Shown: piece after piece, positions 50,447 to 58,247 of the stretch
Layout of the letters: every line of letters begins with the position of its first letter
Position numbering within the stretch: position 1 is the first letter of the stretch
Assembly (NCBI GenBank): GCA_045539315.1
Contig: JAZQFC010000039.1
Coordinates: forward strand, 1 to 64,000
Direction of reading: 5' to 3'
Length of the DNA: 64,000 nucleotides
Source: RUG11462 sp045539315
GTDB taxonomy: Bacteria > Bacillota > Clostridia > Oscillospirales > Acutalibacteraceae
Translations under genes and position numbers: made by a program
The notes under the pieces: model-generated
Told to the model about the DNA's origin: nothing
Seen by the model: only the letters and a program-made list of their open reading frames with translations
Database searches by the model: none

Positions 50447-51029
50447 GATTTTTTTAGAAAAAGCGCTCGAAGAAACTTTTGAAGAAAAACTTTTAGGCAA
50501 CATACCAAATACATTGCCTGACGCCAATTTACCAAATGATTTCAAAAAAACCTGTCTTTTTGTAAAAAAGCCAAGCAAAAAATACGCCATAATTGTTGCG
50601 GCGATATTAATTATTTTAATTATACCTTTTGGAATTAAATATTTTATAGACCAAAAAGACGATATAATAACAACACAAACTACTTCAAACACTACACATG
50701 AGTTTGCCGATGCATTTTCTAAAACTCATAATTTTCCTGACAAAATTGAAAAAATATTCGAATTAGAACTAGAAGAAGTTTCGTTTTCAAAAACCGAAAC
50801 CACAGTAACAACAGAATATATTTATAATTCAAAACAAATAACCTTAAAGCAGTTCACAAAAAACAGTTATGGAAACAGCGCCAAAAGCACAAAAGATTTT
50901 ATTATAGAACAAGTCGGCAATAAAAATAAAATTACTGCAGTAGGTTTTGGCTATATTTTTGAAATTTCAGGCGAAGTGAATAACAACAAACTGATAAAAT
51001 TGTACAAATCGCTAAAATCTAAAAAATAA
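50439..51029 (+). CDS. Membrane-anchored anti-sigma-like protein
   Basis: The 196-residue protein has a short cytoplasmic N-terminal domain (1-48), one transmembrane helix (about 49-68: YAIIVAAILIILIIPFGI) and an extracytoplasmic region of about 125 residues. It overlaps the sigma gene by 8 bp, with AAGGAG inside the sigma reading frame. Topology and context fit an anti-sigma factor, although no ZAS zinc motif is visible. The outer domain is probably the sensor; the signal is unknown. Confidence 0.72.
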   Translation: MNKIFLEKALEETFEEKLLGNIPNTLPDANLPNDFKKTCLFVKKPSKKYAIIVAAILIILIIPFGIKYFIDQKDDIITTQTTSNTTHEFADAFSKTHNFPDKIEKIFELELEEVSFSKTETTVTTEYIYNSKQITLKQFTKNSYGNSAKSTKDFIIEQVGNKNKITAVGFGYIFEISGEVNNNKLIKLYKSLKSKK

Positions 51030-51067
51030 TGTCAAGTTTAACTGAAAAAATAGTTTAAGTATATAGA
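51029..51067 (+). promoter_or_regulatory. Second copy of the candidate ECF promoter
   Basis: ATGTCAAGTTT (51029-51039), 11 bp, then TAGTTTAAGTATATAGA (51051-51067), matching 49831-49869 without gaps. It lies 41 bp before the lipoprotein ATG. Confidence 0.6.
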
Positions 51068-51108
51068 GGGTAAAATCTCTAAACACTTTTATTTTTGGAG
51101 GTTAAATT

Positions 51109-51540
51109 ATGAAAAAAATATTTTTGTCTTTTATTACAGCGCTATGTGTTATCGCACTTGTTTCGTGCAATGCCACACCTGATGATATTGTTTTAACTTC
51201 TGCCAAAACGGTTTATAGTGAAAATGTTGAAAGCATAAATGTTATATGGCAAAACAATACCGAAAAAGAAATAAATTTTGGTAACATGTTTGAATTAGAG
51301 AAAAAAGAAGACGCTTCTTTTGAAAAAGTACCATGGCAAAAAATCACACCTGAAACCGAAATCACTTTTACTTTAGAAGCACACAGACTTTTAGCAGGTA
51401 AAACAACAATACATACCTATAATTTAACTGCTTTTCAAGACATTGAAAAAGGCAAATATCGTATAAATACAAATTACTCTTTTGCGGATGATAAAACTCA
51501 TAAACAATACCCTGTTTACTTTGAATTTGAGATTAAGTAG
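51109..51540 (+). CDS. Lipoprotein with bacterial Ig-like domain
   Basis: The 143-residue lipoprotein has signal peptide and lipobox LVSC (Cys20). The mature part (about 22-143) has an all-beta Ig-like layout: NVIWQNNTEKEINFGNMFELEKKED, then AGKTTIHTYNLTAFQDIEKGKYRIN. That resembles the Big_14-type domains of Firmicutes lipoproteins. TGGAGG precedes the ATG. The promoter copy shared with the sigma gene suggests it is a member of the sigma factor's regulon, perhaps its sensor or effector. Confidence 0.75.
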   Translation: MKKIFLSFITALCVIALVSCNATPDDIVLTSAKTVYSENVESINVIWQNNTEKEINFGNMFELEKKEDASFEKVPWQKITPETEITFTLEAHRLLAGKTTIHTYNLTAFQDIEKGKYRINTNYSFADDKTHKQYPVYFEFEIK

Positions 51541-51547
51541 TTTTTTA

Positions 51548-51579
51548 AAAAAGACAAGCCAAAATAGGCTTGTCTTTTT
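51548..51579 (+). terminator. Terminator of the sigma/lipoprotein module
   Basis: AAAAAGACAAGCC-AAAATA-GGCTTGTCTTTTT just after the lipoprotein stop codon. The following 220 bp up to the glgB promoter are AT-rich, with a second TTTGTTATAAT string at 51727-51737 and no gene. Confidence 0.9.
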
Positions 51580-51802
51580 ATATTTTTTATTATTTAAAAC
51601 TATATTTTGATTAAATGTGACAAAAGCGCCGATATATACTTGTTATATTGCGCCCACAAATAAAAAAATATTTTCATATCAAAAAAACTTTATTTTAAGT
51701 TGATTTTATGATATTATATTTCTGTATTTGTTATAATTGCACGATAAAATCAGTTAATTTTGTTTAAAATCAATAAAACTATATATTTTAGACAAAAAAC
51801 CG

Positions 51803-51831
51803 TTGATTTTAGTGCTTCGATTTGTTATAAT
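51803..51831 (+). promoter_or_regulatory. Promoter of the glgBCD operon
   Basis: TTGATT (51803-51808), a 17-bp spacer and TATAAT (51826-51831), 39 bp before glgB. An upstream echo (TTGATTTTA at 51700, TTTGTTATAAT at 51727) may be a decayed second promoter. Confidence 0.65.
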
Positions 51832-51869
51832 ATACTAAACATGTAGTTTTTAATTAATGTGGGAGGAAT

Positions 51870-53837
51870 ATGACCTTGTCTAAAACTAATAAAAACGATT
51901 TCGCCGGCGAAAATCTGGCTTCTTATTATTTTCACGAAGGCACAACAAATCGCGCTTATGAATACCTTGGCGCGCATTTTGAAGAAGTTGATGGCGAAAA
52001 AGGCGTAATGTTCAGAGTTTGGGCGCCGAATGCTGTGTCTGTTTCGGTTGTCGGCTCATTTAATAATTGGGATGATAACGCTCATATTATGGACAGAAGC
52101 GAAGACCCTCAAATCTTTTGTAAATTTATAAAAGGTGTTAATGAGTTTGACGCTTATAAATACTGCATTACCCCTAAAAATACCTCGGAGGGCGAAAAGT
52201 TATACAGGGCTGACCCTTATGCTTTTCATAGTGAAACAAGACCTGATAACGCTTCTAAAGTTTATGATATTAACGGTTTTAAATGGAGCGATGGCAACTT
52301 TATTAAAAAGCGTGAAAAATCCGATATTCTTAATTCCCCTATCAACATATACGAAGTGCATTTAGGCTCTTGGCGTAAAAATGAAAATGATACTTTTTAT
52401 GACTATCAAAGGCTTGGCGAGGAACTTTCTGACTACTGTTTAGAAATGGGTTATACTCATATTGAAATAATGCCGGTGCTTGAGCATCCATTTGATGGCT
52501 CTTGGGGTTATCAAGTTACAGGTTATTTTGCACCTACTTCTCGCTATGGCACACCTAAAGATTTTATGAAATTTGTTGATATTTGTCATAGCAAGGGCAT
52601 TTCAGTTATTATGGACTGGGTGCCGGCTCACTTCCCAAGAGATGCTCATGGACTTAGGTATTTTGATGGCGAACCTTTATATGAATACGCTGACCCTCGC
52701 AAAGGCGAGATGAAAGAATGGGGCACAATGGTGTTTGACTGGGGTAGAAACGAAGTGATTTCGTTCCTTATTTCAAATGCATATTATTGGATAAATGAGT
52801 ATCATATTGATGGCCTTCGAGTTGACGCGGTTTCATCAATGCTCTATCTTGATTACAACAGAAAAGATGGCGAGTGGATTGCTAATAAATACGGCTCTAA
52901 CGAGAATTTAGAGGCTATTGAATTTTTCAAAAAGTTAAACAGCGCAATTCTCACTGATTTTCCTGGTACACTTATGGTGGCGGAAGAATCAACTGCCTGG
53001 CCGAATGTTACAAAACCGGGTGATAGCGGTGGACTCGGCTTTAATTTCAAATGGAATATGGGTTGGATGAACGATATGCTTTCATATATGTCGCTCGACC
53101 CTTATTTTAGAAAAGATAATCATAATAAACTGACATTCAGTTTCTTTTATGCTTTTTCTGAAAACTTTATCTTGCCTATTTCTCACGACGAAGTTGTTCA
53201 CGGAAAATGCTCTATGATTAACAAAATGCCTGGTCTTTATCACGACAAGTTTAAAAATTTGCGAACATTTTATGCTTATATGATGGCGCACCCCGGCAAG
53301 AAATTATCTTTTATGGGGCAGGAATTTGCGCAGTTTATTGAATGGAATTATGAAAAACAACTTGACTGGTTGTTGTTAGGCTATGAAATTCATAAACAAA
53401 TGCAGGGCTTTGTTAAAAAATTAAATGAATTTTATAAAAACACACCTGCATTTTGGCAAAATGATTATTCTTGGGAAGGCTTTTCCTGGATAGCCGCTGA
53501 CGATAACGAGCAAAGTATTATCGCTTTTCGCAGAATTGATAACAAAGGCAAAGAAATTATCACTGTTTGTAACTTTGTTCCTGTAAGACGTGAAAAATAC
53601 AGAATAGGCGTACCGCAAAAAGGTACCTATAAAGTGGTATTTAACACAGATGATAAAGAATTTGGCGGCGAAGGTTTAGTTAAAACCAGAACATATAAAG
53701 CGCAAGAAAAACCTATGCACGGGCACGACTATTCAATTGAACTTGATTTAGCGCCGCTTTCGGCTATTTATCTTGAAAGAGTTCCTTCTACTGCTAAAAA
53801 GAAAACCGAAAAAACGGTTGCAAAAGCAGTTAAATAA
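51870..53837 (+). CDS. glgB: 1,4-alpha-glucan branching enzyme
   Basis: The enzyme introduces alpha-1,6 branches in glycogen. The 655-residue protein has a CBM48 domain (about 35-120: VMFRVWAPNAVSVSVVGSFNNW) and a GH13 barrel with VMDWVPAHFPRDAHGL, GLRVDAVSSML (Asp319 nucleophile), VAEESTAW (Glu372 acid/base), ISHDEVVHGKCSM and the C-terminal all-beta domain. GGGAGG lies close to the ATG; a TTG six bases later is the alternative start. It is first in the operon glgB-glgC-glgD. Glycogen synthase is not in the window. Confidence 0.96.
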   Translation: MTLSKTNKNDFAGENLASYYFHEGTTNRAYEYLGAHFEEVDGEKGVMFRVWAPNAVSVSVVGSFNNWDDNAHIMDRSEDPQIFCKFIKGVNEFDAYKYCITPKNTSEGEKLYRADPYAFHSETRPDNASKVYDINGFKWSDGNFIKKREKSDILNSPINIYEVHLGSWRKNENDTFYDYQRLGEELSDYCLEMGYTHIEIMPVLEHPFDGSWGYQVTGYFAPTSRYGTPKDFMKFVDICHSKGISVIMDWVPAHFPRDAHGLRYFDGEPLYEYADPRKGEMKEWGTMVFDWGRNEVISFLISNAYYWINEYHIDGLRVDAVSSMLYLDYNRKDGEWIANKYGSNENLEAIEFFKKLNSAILTDFPGTLMVAEESTAWPNVTKPGDSGGLGFNFKWNMGWMNDMLSYMSLDPYFRKDNHNKLTFSFFYAFSENFILPISHDEVVHGKCSMINKMPGLYHDKFKNLRTFYAYMMAHPGKKLSFMGQEFAQFIEWNYEKQLDWLLLGYEIHKQMQGFVKKLNEFYKNTPAFWQNDYSWEGFSWIAADDNEQSIIAFRRIDNKGKEIITVCNFVPVRREKYRIGVPQKGTYKVVFNTDDKEFGGEGLVKTRTYKAQEKPMHGHDYSIELDLAPLSAIYLERVPSTAKKKTEKTVAKAVK

Positions 53838-53879
53838 TAAATACATTTTTCAATAATTATATAAAGGAGATAATTTTTT

Positions 53880-55079
53880 ATGAAAAGGAAAACAGAATGT
53901 GTTGCAATGCTTCTTGCAGGTGGCGAGGGTTCTCGCCTGGGAGTATTAACTCGTAAAGTTGCAAAGCCTGCAATTCCTTTTGGCGGAAAATACAGAATTA
54001 TTGATTTTCCGTTGTCAAACTGTATCAATTCAGGTATTGAAACAGTAGGCGTTTTAACTCAATATCAACCACTTGAACTTAATAGTTATATTGGTTCAGG
54101 CGCACCTTGGGATTTGGACAGAATGAATGGTGGTGTTAGCATTTTGCCACCATACCAGAAAAAAGTTGGTACTGACTGGTATAAAGGTACTGCTAACGCG
54201 ATTTATCAGAACATTCCATATATTGAAAATTACAACCCAAAATATGTGCTTATTCTTTCAGGCGACCATATTTATAAAATGGACTACGCTAAAATGATTA
54301 AGTATCATAAAGAACGTGATGCCGCTTGTACAATTGCTGTTATGAGCGTTCCTATGGAAGAAGCGCCTCGTTTTGGTATTATGAACACAAATGATGACAA
54401 TAGTGTTTATGAGTTTGAAGAAAAACCTGCAAACCCTAAATCAAACAAGGCTTCTATGGGTGTTTACATCTTTAATTGGGAAGACCTTAAAAAATATCTT
54501 ATTCAAGATGAAGAAGATGAAAATTCTTCAAACGACTTTGGTAAAAACATTATTCCTTTAATGCTTAATGACGGCAAAAAACTTTTTGCTTATGAATTTG
54601 ACGGTTATTGGAAAGACGTTGGTACTATTGATAGTTTGTGGGATGCAAATATGGATATATTAAATCCAAATATTCCGCTTGACCTTGATGATAAAAAATG
54701 GCGTATTTATGCTAGAAACAAGGCTTTGCCTCCTCACTTTGTTGCTGATACTGCAACTGTTCAAAACTCGCTCATTTCTGATGGTTGCGAAGTTTATGGC
54801 AATGTTTATGACTCTGTGCTTTTCAGTGGCACAGAAGTTGAAGAAGGGGCAGAAGTTAGTTATTCGGTAATTATGCCTGGCGCTAAAATTAAAAAAGGCG
54901 CTGTTGTTAAATATTCAATTGTTGCTCAAAATGCAGTTATTGAATCAGGCGCTAAAGTTGGCGATAGCCCTGAAAACTTTGAAAATGATATAGATAATTG
55001 GGGTATCACTACTATCGGTCCTAATTATGTTGTTAAAGAAAATACTACCGTTTTACCAAAAGAAATGGTAGAGGCTTAA
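53880..55079 (+). CDS. glgC: Glucose-1-phosphate adenylyltransferase, catalytic subunit
   Basis: The enzyme makes ADP-glucose for glycogen. The 399-residue protein has the nucleotidyl-transferase signature LLAGGEGSRLGVLTRKVAKPAIPFGGKYRIIDF, SGDHIYKMDY, the sugar-binding EEKPxNPKS, and a left-handed beta-helix C-terminus (SLISDGCEVYGNVYDSVLFSG). AAAGGAG precedes the ATG, 42 bp after glgB. It lies 15 bp before glgD, with which it forms the heteromer known from Firmicutes. Confidence 0.96.
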   Translation: MKRKTECVAMLLAGGEGSRLGVLTRKVAKPAIPFGGKYRIIDFPLSNCINSGIETVGVLTQYQPLELNSYIGSGAPWDLDRMNGGVSILPPYQKKVGTDWYKGTANAIYQNIPYIENYNPKYVLILSGDHIYKMDYAKMIKYHKERDAACTIAVMSVPMEEAPRFGIMNTNDDNSVYEFEEKPANPKSNKASMGVYIFNWEDLKKYLIQDEEDENSSNDFGKNIIPLMLNDGKKLFAYEFDGYWKDVGTIDSLWDANMDILNPNIPLDLDDKKWRIYARNKALPPHFVADTATVQNSLISDGCEVYGNVYDSVLFSGTEVEEGAEVSYSVIMPGAKIKKGAVVKYSIVAQNAVIESGAKVGDSPENFENDIDNWGITTIGPNYVVKENTTVLPKEMVEA

Positions 55080-55094
55080 AGGAGGTAAGAGAAT

Positions 55095-56189
55095 ATGTTA
55101 ACTAATACAATGGGAATGATTTTTTGTAATTCTAATGACACAACTTTAAATGACCTTACTTCTATAAGAGCGTTAGGCTCGGTGCCTTTTGGCGGTAGAT
55201 ACAGACTTATTGACTTTCCTTTATCTGCTTTTGTAAACGCAGGTATTTCTAAAGTTGGTCTTATTACAAAACAAAACTTTAAATCACTTGCAGACCATAT
55301 CGGAAGTGGCAGACCTTGGGATTTATCTCGTAAAAACGGTGGTATCACAATGTTAAGCCCTTATGCGCTTTCTAATTCAGGTGTTTATAAAGACAGAATT
55401 GACGCTTTAGAAGGTGCGCTTGATTATTTAGAATATGCAAACGAAGAATATGTTGTTTTATCAGATGCTCATGTTGTTACTAACTTTTCTATTGAAGATT
55501 TGGTTGATAACCACATAAATTCAGGCGCAGATATAACAGTTGCGTATAAAAAAGATGCCGAAACTGCAACTTATATAAATATCGAAAATGGTTATGCAAA
55601 AGCATTTAACAAAGTGCAAACAACAGATGATAAAAATGGTTATCTTGAAACTTTTGTTATTTCAAGAGAATTGTTGATAAACCTTGTTAAAGAGGCTTCA
55701 ACTCATAACTATACAGACTTGATAGTTGATATTTTCCATAGAAAAGCAGATACTCTCAAAATCGCTTGTTATGAAGTTGATTCTTACGCTAAAATGGTAT
55801 TAAATATTCAAAATTTCTTTGATATTAATATGGATTTGCTTCAAAAAGATGTTAGAAATGAATTGTTTAATTCTGACGCACCTATTTATACAAAACTTCG
55901 TGATGAAATGCCAACAAAATATGGCTTTAATTCAAAAGTTGAAAATTCACTCGTGGGCGAAGGCTGTGTAATCGAAGGCGAAGTTGAAAATTCAATTATT
56001 TTCAGAGGCGTTAAAATCGGCAAAGGCGCAAAGGTTAAAAATTGTATTATTATGCAATCTTGTAACATTGGCGATAATTGCGAACTTGAATATGTAATCG
56101 CTGATAAAAATGTTGTGTTTAATGAAAGCAGAACATTAATGGGATGTCGCTCATTCCCTATGGTAATCGGCAAAAATTTAACAGTTTAA
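55095..56189 (+). CDS. glgD: Glucose-1-phosphate adenylyltransferase-like regulatory subunit
   Basis: GlgD is the non-catalytic partner that activates GlgC in Bacillus and Clostridia. The 364-residue protein aligns with GlgC (LGSVPFGGRYRLIDFPLSAFVNAGISKVGLI, IGSGRPWDL). It lacks the GGxGxRL catalytic loop, opening instead with NTMGMIFCNSNDTTLNDLTS. The C-terminal beta-helix has IEGEVENSIIFRGVKIGKG. AAAGGAGG precedes the ATG. It is last in the operon, before a clear terminator. Confidence 0.95.
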   Translation: MLTNTMGMIFCNSNDTTLNDLTSIRALGSVPFGGRYRLIDFPLSAFVNAGISKVGLITKQNFKSLADHIGSGRPWDLSRKNGGITMLSPYALSNSGVYKDRIDALEGALDYLEYANEEYVVLSDAHVVTNFSIEDLVDNHINSGADITVAYKKDAETATYINIENGYAKAFNKVQTTDDKNGYLETFVISRELLINLVKEASTHNYTDLIVDIFHRKADTLKIACYEVDSYAKMVLNIQNFFDINMDLLQKDVRNELFNSDAPIYTKLRDEMPTKYGFNSKVENSLVGEGCVIEGEVENSIIFRGVKIGKGAKVKNCIIMQSCNIGDNCELEYVIADKNVVFNESRTLMGCRSFPMVIGKNLTV

Positions 56190-56199
56190 AAAGCAGCAA

Positions 56200-56226
56200 A
56201 AAACCACCCGTTATACGGGTGGTTTT
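56200..56226 (+). terminator. Terminator of the glgBCD operon
   Basis: AAAACCACCCG-TTATA-CGGGTGGTTTT, 10 bp after the glgD stop codon. Confidence 0.92.
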
Positions 56227-56284
56227 GCATTTTTAGGCGCATACATAAACAATACTGACTACTCATAAATTGGCTGATTTAAGC

Positions 56285-56400
56285 AAGGCTTCCCCTGGGG
56301 GAAGCTGTCGAGTGAACACGAGACTGATGAGGGACGAAATAAATCTTTTATCCCTCATCCGTCATTGCTTCGCAATGCCACCTTCTCCCGAGAGAAGGCT
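56285..56400. repeat. Palindromic MITE-like repeat, second copy
   Basis: This 116-bp element has outer arms GGCTTCCCC..GGGGGAAGC on the left and CACCTTCTCCCG..GAAGGCT on the right, and inner arms TGATGAGGGA and TCCCTCATCC. It is related to 32139-32250 and has no ORF. It occupies the gap between glgD and the next gene. Confidence 0.55.
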
Positions 56401-56493
56401 CTCTACAACTTTATTTTTGTTTCTGCTCACCGAAGATAAAATATACGCGCAACTTTTCAAGTGTTTTTACTTCTTCACAATAGTATTTTTATA

Positions 56494-56521
56494 TTGAATA
56501 ACTCGAAGTTTATGATATAAT
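56494..56521 (+). promoter_or_regulatory. Promoter of the 218-residue unknown protein
   Basis: TTGAAT (56494-56499), a 16-bp spacer and TATAAT (56516-56521). Confidence 0.65.
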
Positions 56522-56552
56522 TAAAATATATTTATTTTCAACGGAGAAATTT

Positions 56553-57209
56553 ATGTTTAGAGAAAAATATACTGACGAAAAAGACTTATTTTTTGATTTA
56601 TTTAAAAAAGACGATGATTGTTTTGAATATTTTAAAGAACAATGCAAACAAAAAGGTGTAAACATAATTGCTATTGTTGTAAAAAAAGGGTACAAAGATT
56701 TTTTGGATGGTATGCCATATATATGTGTGTTTGTGACAAGCGAAAAAGACCGCAAAGAATACAAAGTGGTTTTAGAATTAATGAATGATTGCACAAAAGA
56801 AAAAATACTTCCATTATGGTATGAAACCTGCAAGAAATTCAATTTGAATTTAGCAGATTATTATCAACCTAATATGCAAATCGCCCTGCGTTGTATCCAT
56901 CACTCGTTTTACTCATATTTCACTCGAGTATATAAAAAAGAAATCGCTGATATAGTTATCAAAGAGACTTCTTGCCAACCAAAAGATATTTATGCTAGTT
57001 CATTTGGCTATATATCGTTGATTTTTACCAAAGAACAATATGCTATTATTGAAAAACATGCAGATAAAATTAAAAACAAAATATTGAATTGTGCAAATAC
57101 TATTAAAAGCAAAGTTGCAGGTGACATGGATTTTCCACCATTGACTATCAACCTATACCATTCAGGTATGCAGAACGTAAATTTTTACGGGCTTTCAAGA
57201 GAAGATTAA
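56553..57209 (+). CDS. Cytoplasmic protein of unknown function
   Basis: The 218-residue soluble protein has no signal peptide or membrane segment. Its N-terminal third is helical and charged (DEKDLFFDLFKKDDDCFEYFKEQCK), then strands (VNIIAIVVKKG, YICVFVTSEKDRKEYKVV), then a longer helical region, ending in TINLYHSGMQNVNFYGLS. I recognise no family. ACGGAGAAA precedes the ATG. It stands alone, with its own promoter and terminator. Confidence 0.75.
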   Translation: MFREKYTDEKDLFFDLFKKDDDCFEYFKEQCKQKGVNIIAIVVKKGYKDFLDGMPYICVFVTSEKDRKEYKVVLELMNDCTKEKILPLWYETCKKFNLNLADYYQPNMQIALRCIHHSFYSYFTRVYKKEIADIVIKETSCQPKDIYASSFGYISLIFTKEQYAIIEKHADKIKNKILNCANTIKSKVAGDMDFPPLTINLYHSGMQNVNFYGLSRED

Positions 57210-57211
57210 CA

Positions 57212-57246
57212 AAAAATCGCTTGAACTTTTTGTTCAAGCGATTTTT
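57212..57246. terminator. Terminator repeat, left copy (bidirectional)
   Basis: TCGCTTGAAC-TTTTT-GTTCAAGCGA with A and T tracts ends both the unknown gene and the convergent 69-residue gene. A 30-bp stretch is repeated exactly at 57648-57677. Confidence 0.9.
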
Positions 57247-57454
57247 ATTTGATTTTAAAAAGTTTTTTAATTCGTCTTTTAAACATAAGTTTTCTTATCC
57301 ACCAACGATATTTTGGAAAGCATCTTAAATAATAATCACAATTTTCACAGCAAATCTCATAGTCTGGGTGTTCGCCATTTCCAAGACATTTTCTGCCGTG
57401 AAAAGATGGGGTTAATGGTGTTCCTGTTGGATCAATAATTTGTTTTCTTCTCAT
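57245..57454 (-). CDS. Small basic Cys-containing protein
   Basis: The 69-residue protein begins MRRKQIIDPTGTPLTPSFHG. Its middle has a Cys cluster (RKCLGNGEHPDYEICCENCDYYLRC), which suggests a metal-binding site, and the tail is very basic (WWIRKLMFKRRIKKLFKIK). It has no signal peptide. GTGAGG precedes the ATG. Leader RNA B and its terminator lie immediately upstream, so expression is probably attenuated. Function is unknown. Confidence 0.75.
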   Translation of the reverse strand: MRRKQIIDPTGTPLTPSFHGRKCLGNGEHPDYEICCENCDYYLRCFPKYRWWIRKLMFKRRIKKLFKIK

Positions 57455-57473
57455 TAATTTTTACCTCACAATT

Positions 57474-57499
57474 AAAAAAGCACACCCCGAGGGGTGTGC
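57474..57499 (-). terminator. Terminator of leader RNA B
   Basis: On the minus strand, GCACACCCC-TC-GGGGTGTGC followed by six T residues, 20 bp before the ATG of the small basic protein. Confidence 0.88.
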
Positions 57500-57608
57500 C
57501 GAAAAAGTGTTTCCCTCGTTGCTACACGAACACCCCACACGGAAGTAGAGAAAGCACCTTTTACCAAGGTATTTTCTCCGCATAGGGTTTATGCAATTCG
57601 TGTAGCAC
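57474..57608 (-). ncRNA. Structured leader RNA B (homologue of leader A)
   Basis: A promoter at 57613-57641 would start the RNA near 57606. A perfect 11-bp closing stem pairs TGCTACACGAA (57598-57608) with TTCGTGTAGCA (57520-57530). It encloses a GCATA..TATGC hairpin and a GAGAAA..TTTCTC hairpin containing ACCTTGGTAAAAGGT. A terminator at 57474-57499 follows. GGGGTGT upstream of the closing strand can pair with ACACCCC of the terminator's 5' arm, an antiterminator alternative. Layout, 5'-end closing stem and the TTGGTAAAA string match leader A at 33992-34157. Confidence 0.6.
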
Positions 57609-57612
57609 AGTT

Positions 57613-57641
57613 ATTCTACCACATTTTAATCAAAAAGTAAA
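57613..57641 (-). promoter_or_regulatory. Promoter of leader RNA B
   Basis: On the minus strand, TTTACT (57636-57641), a 17-bp spacer ending TGTGG (extended -10) and TAGAAT (57613-57618). Same design as the leader A promoter. Confidence 0.65.
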
Positions 57642-57647
57642 GAAAAG

Positions 57648-57677
57648 TCGCTTGAACTTTTTGTTCAAGCGATTTTT
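57648..57677 (-). terminator. Terminator repeat, right copy
   Basis: TCGCTTGAAC-TTTTT-GTTCAAGCGA and T tract, identical over 30 bp to 57217-57246. It terminates the PepSY lipoprotein gene. The two copies bracket leader RNA B and its gene. Confidence 0.85.
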
Positions 57678-58183
57678 TAGTCTTGTCTTTCAGAATGAGA
57701 ATATAAAATTTCGCCTGTAGTAGCCGAAATGTCATACTCGTACTCTCTTTGCCTTGTATCAAAAGAAATCTCGTAAACAAGTACGCCTCTTTCACGGTCA
57801 AGTTCTATTTCAAAATCAAATATTTTTGCCGCGCTTACTCCTGCATGAGAGAGCGCTATTTGTTTTGCTCTATCCCTTGATATAAGCGATGTTTGTTTTA
57901 CTTTTCTTGTTGGTCTTTTTGGATTTTTTGCGACAATAGTATCAGTTTTATCAGTCTGCACAGGCGCTTGTGGAGTTTCAACATACTGTGTTGCTTTTTG
58001 TGTTGCTTTCTGTGTCTGCTTTTTAGTTTTCTTTTGTTTCTTTTGTGTTGTTTTAGCAGTTGTTTCGGCTATAGTAGTTTGTGTTGTAGTTTCAACAGGT
58101 GTACCAATATTAATATTTACATCACAAGCCGAAAATGTGAACAACACTAAAATGAGAGTTAATAAAATCGATAATATTTTCAT
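57677..58183 (-). CDS. PepSY-domain lipoprotein
   Basis: The 168-residue protein has a lipoprotein signal (lipobox FSAC, Cys20) and a Thr/Lys/Gln-rich linker (about 30-95). A C-terminal PepSY domain (about 98-165) has ISRDRAKQIALSHAGVSAAKI and YEISFDTRQREYEYDISATTGEIL. PepSY domains inhibit or bind proteases and peptidoglycan-associated partners outside the membrane. AAAGGAGTG precedes the ATG. It lies 63 bp after the rubrerythrin gene, separated from it by a hairpin. Confidence 0.88.
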   Translation of the reverse strand: MKILSILLTLILVLFTFSACDVNINIGTPVETTTQTTIAETTAKTTQKKQKKTKKQTQKATQKATQYVETPQAPVQTDKTDTIVAKNPKRPTRKVKQTSLISRDRAKQIALSHAGVSAAKIFDFEIELDRERGVLVYEISFDTRQREYEYDISATTGEILYSHSERQD

Positions 58184-58210
58184 AACATCACTCCTTTTCT
58201 GGAATTTAAA

Positions 58211-58247
58211 ACGCAGGAAACCGATAAAGGCTTCCTGCGTCTTTTTT
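58211..58247. terminator. Hairpin after the rubrerythrin gene
   Basis: ACGCAGGAAACC-GATAAA-GGCTTCCTGCGT. On the minus strand it is followed by only four T residues, so termination of rubrerythrin transcripts may be partial. The plus side carries seven T residues. Confidence 0.7.

Noticed and set aside
57474..57608. Glutamine (glnA) riboswitch on the plus strand, because of ACGGAAGTAG
   Set aside because: The downstream conserved GAAGGAACGC part is missing, leader A lacks the motif, and all promoter and terminator signals are on the minus strand.
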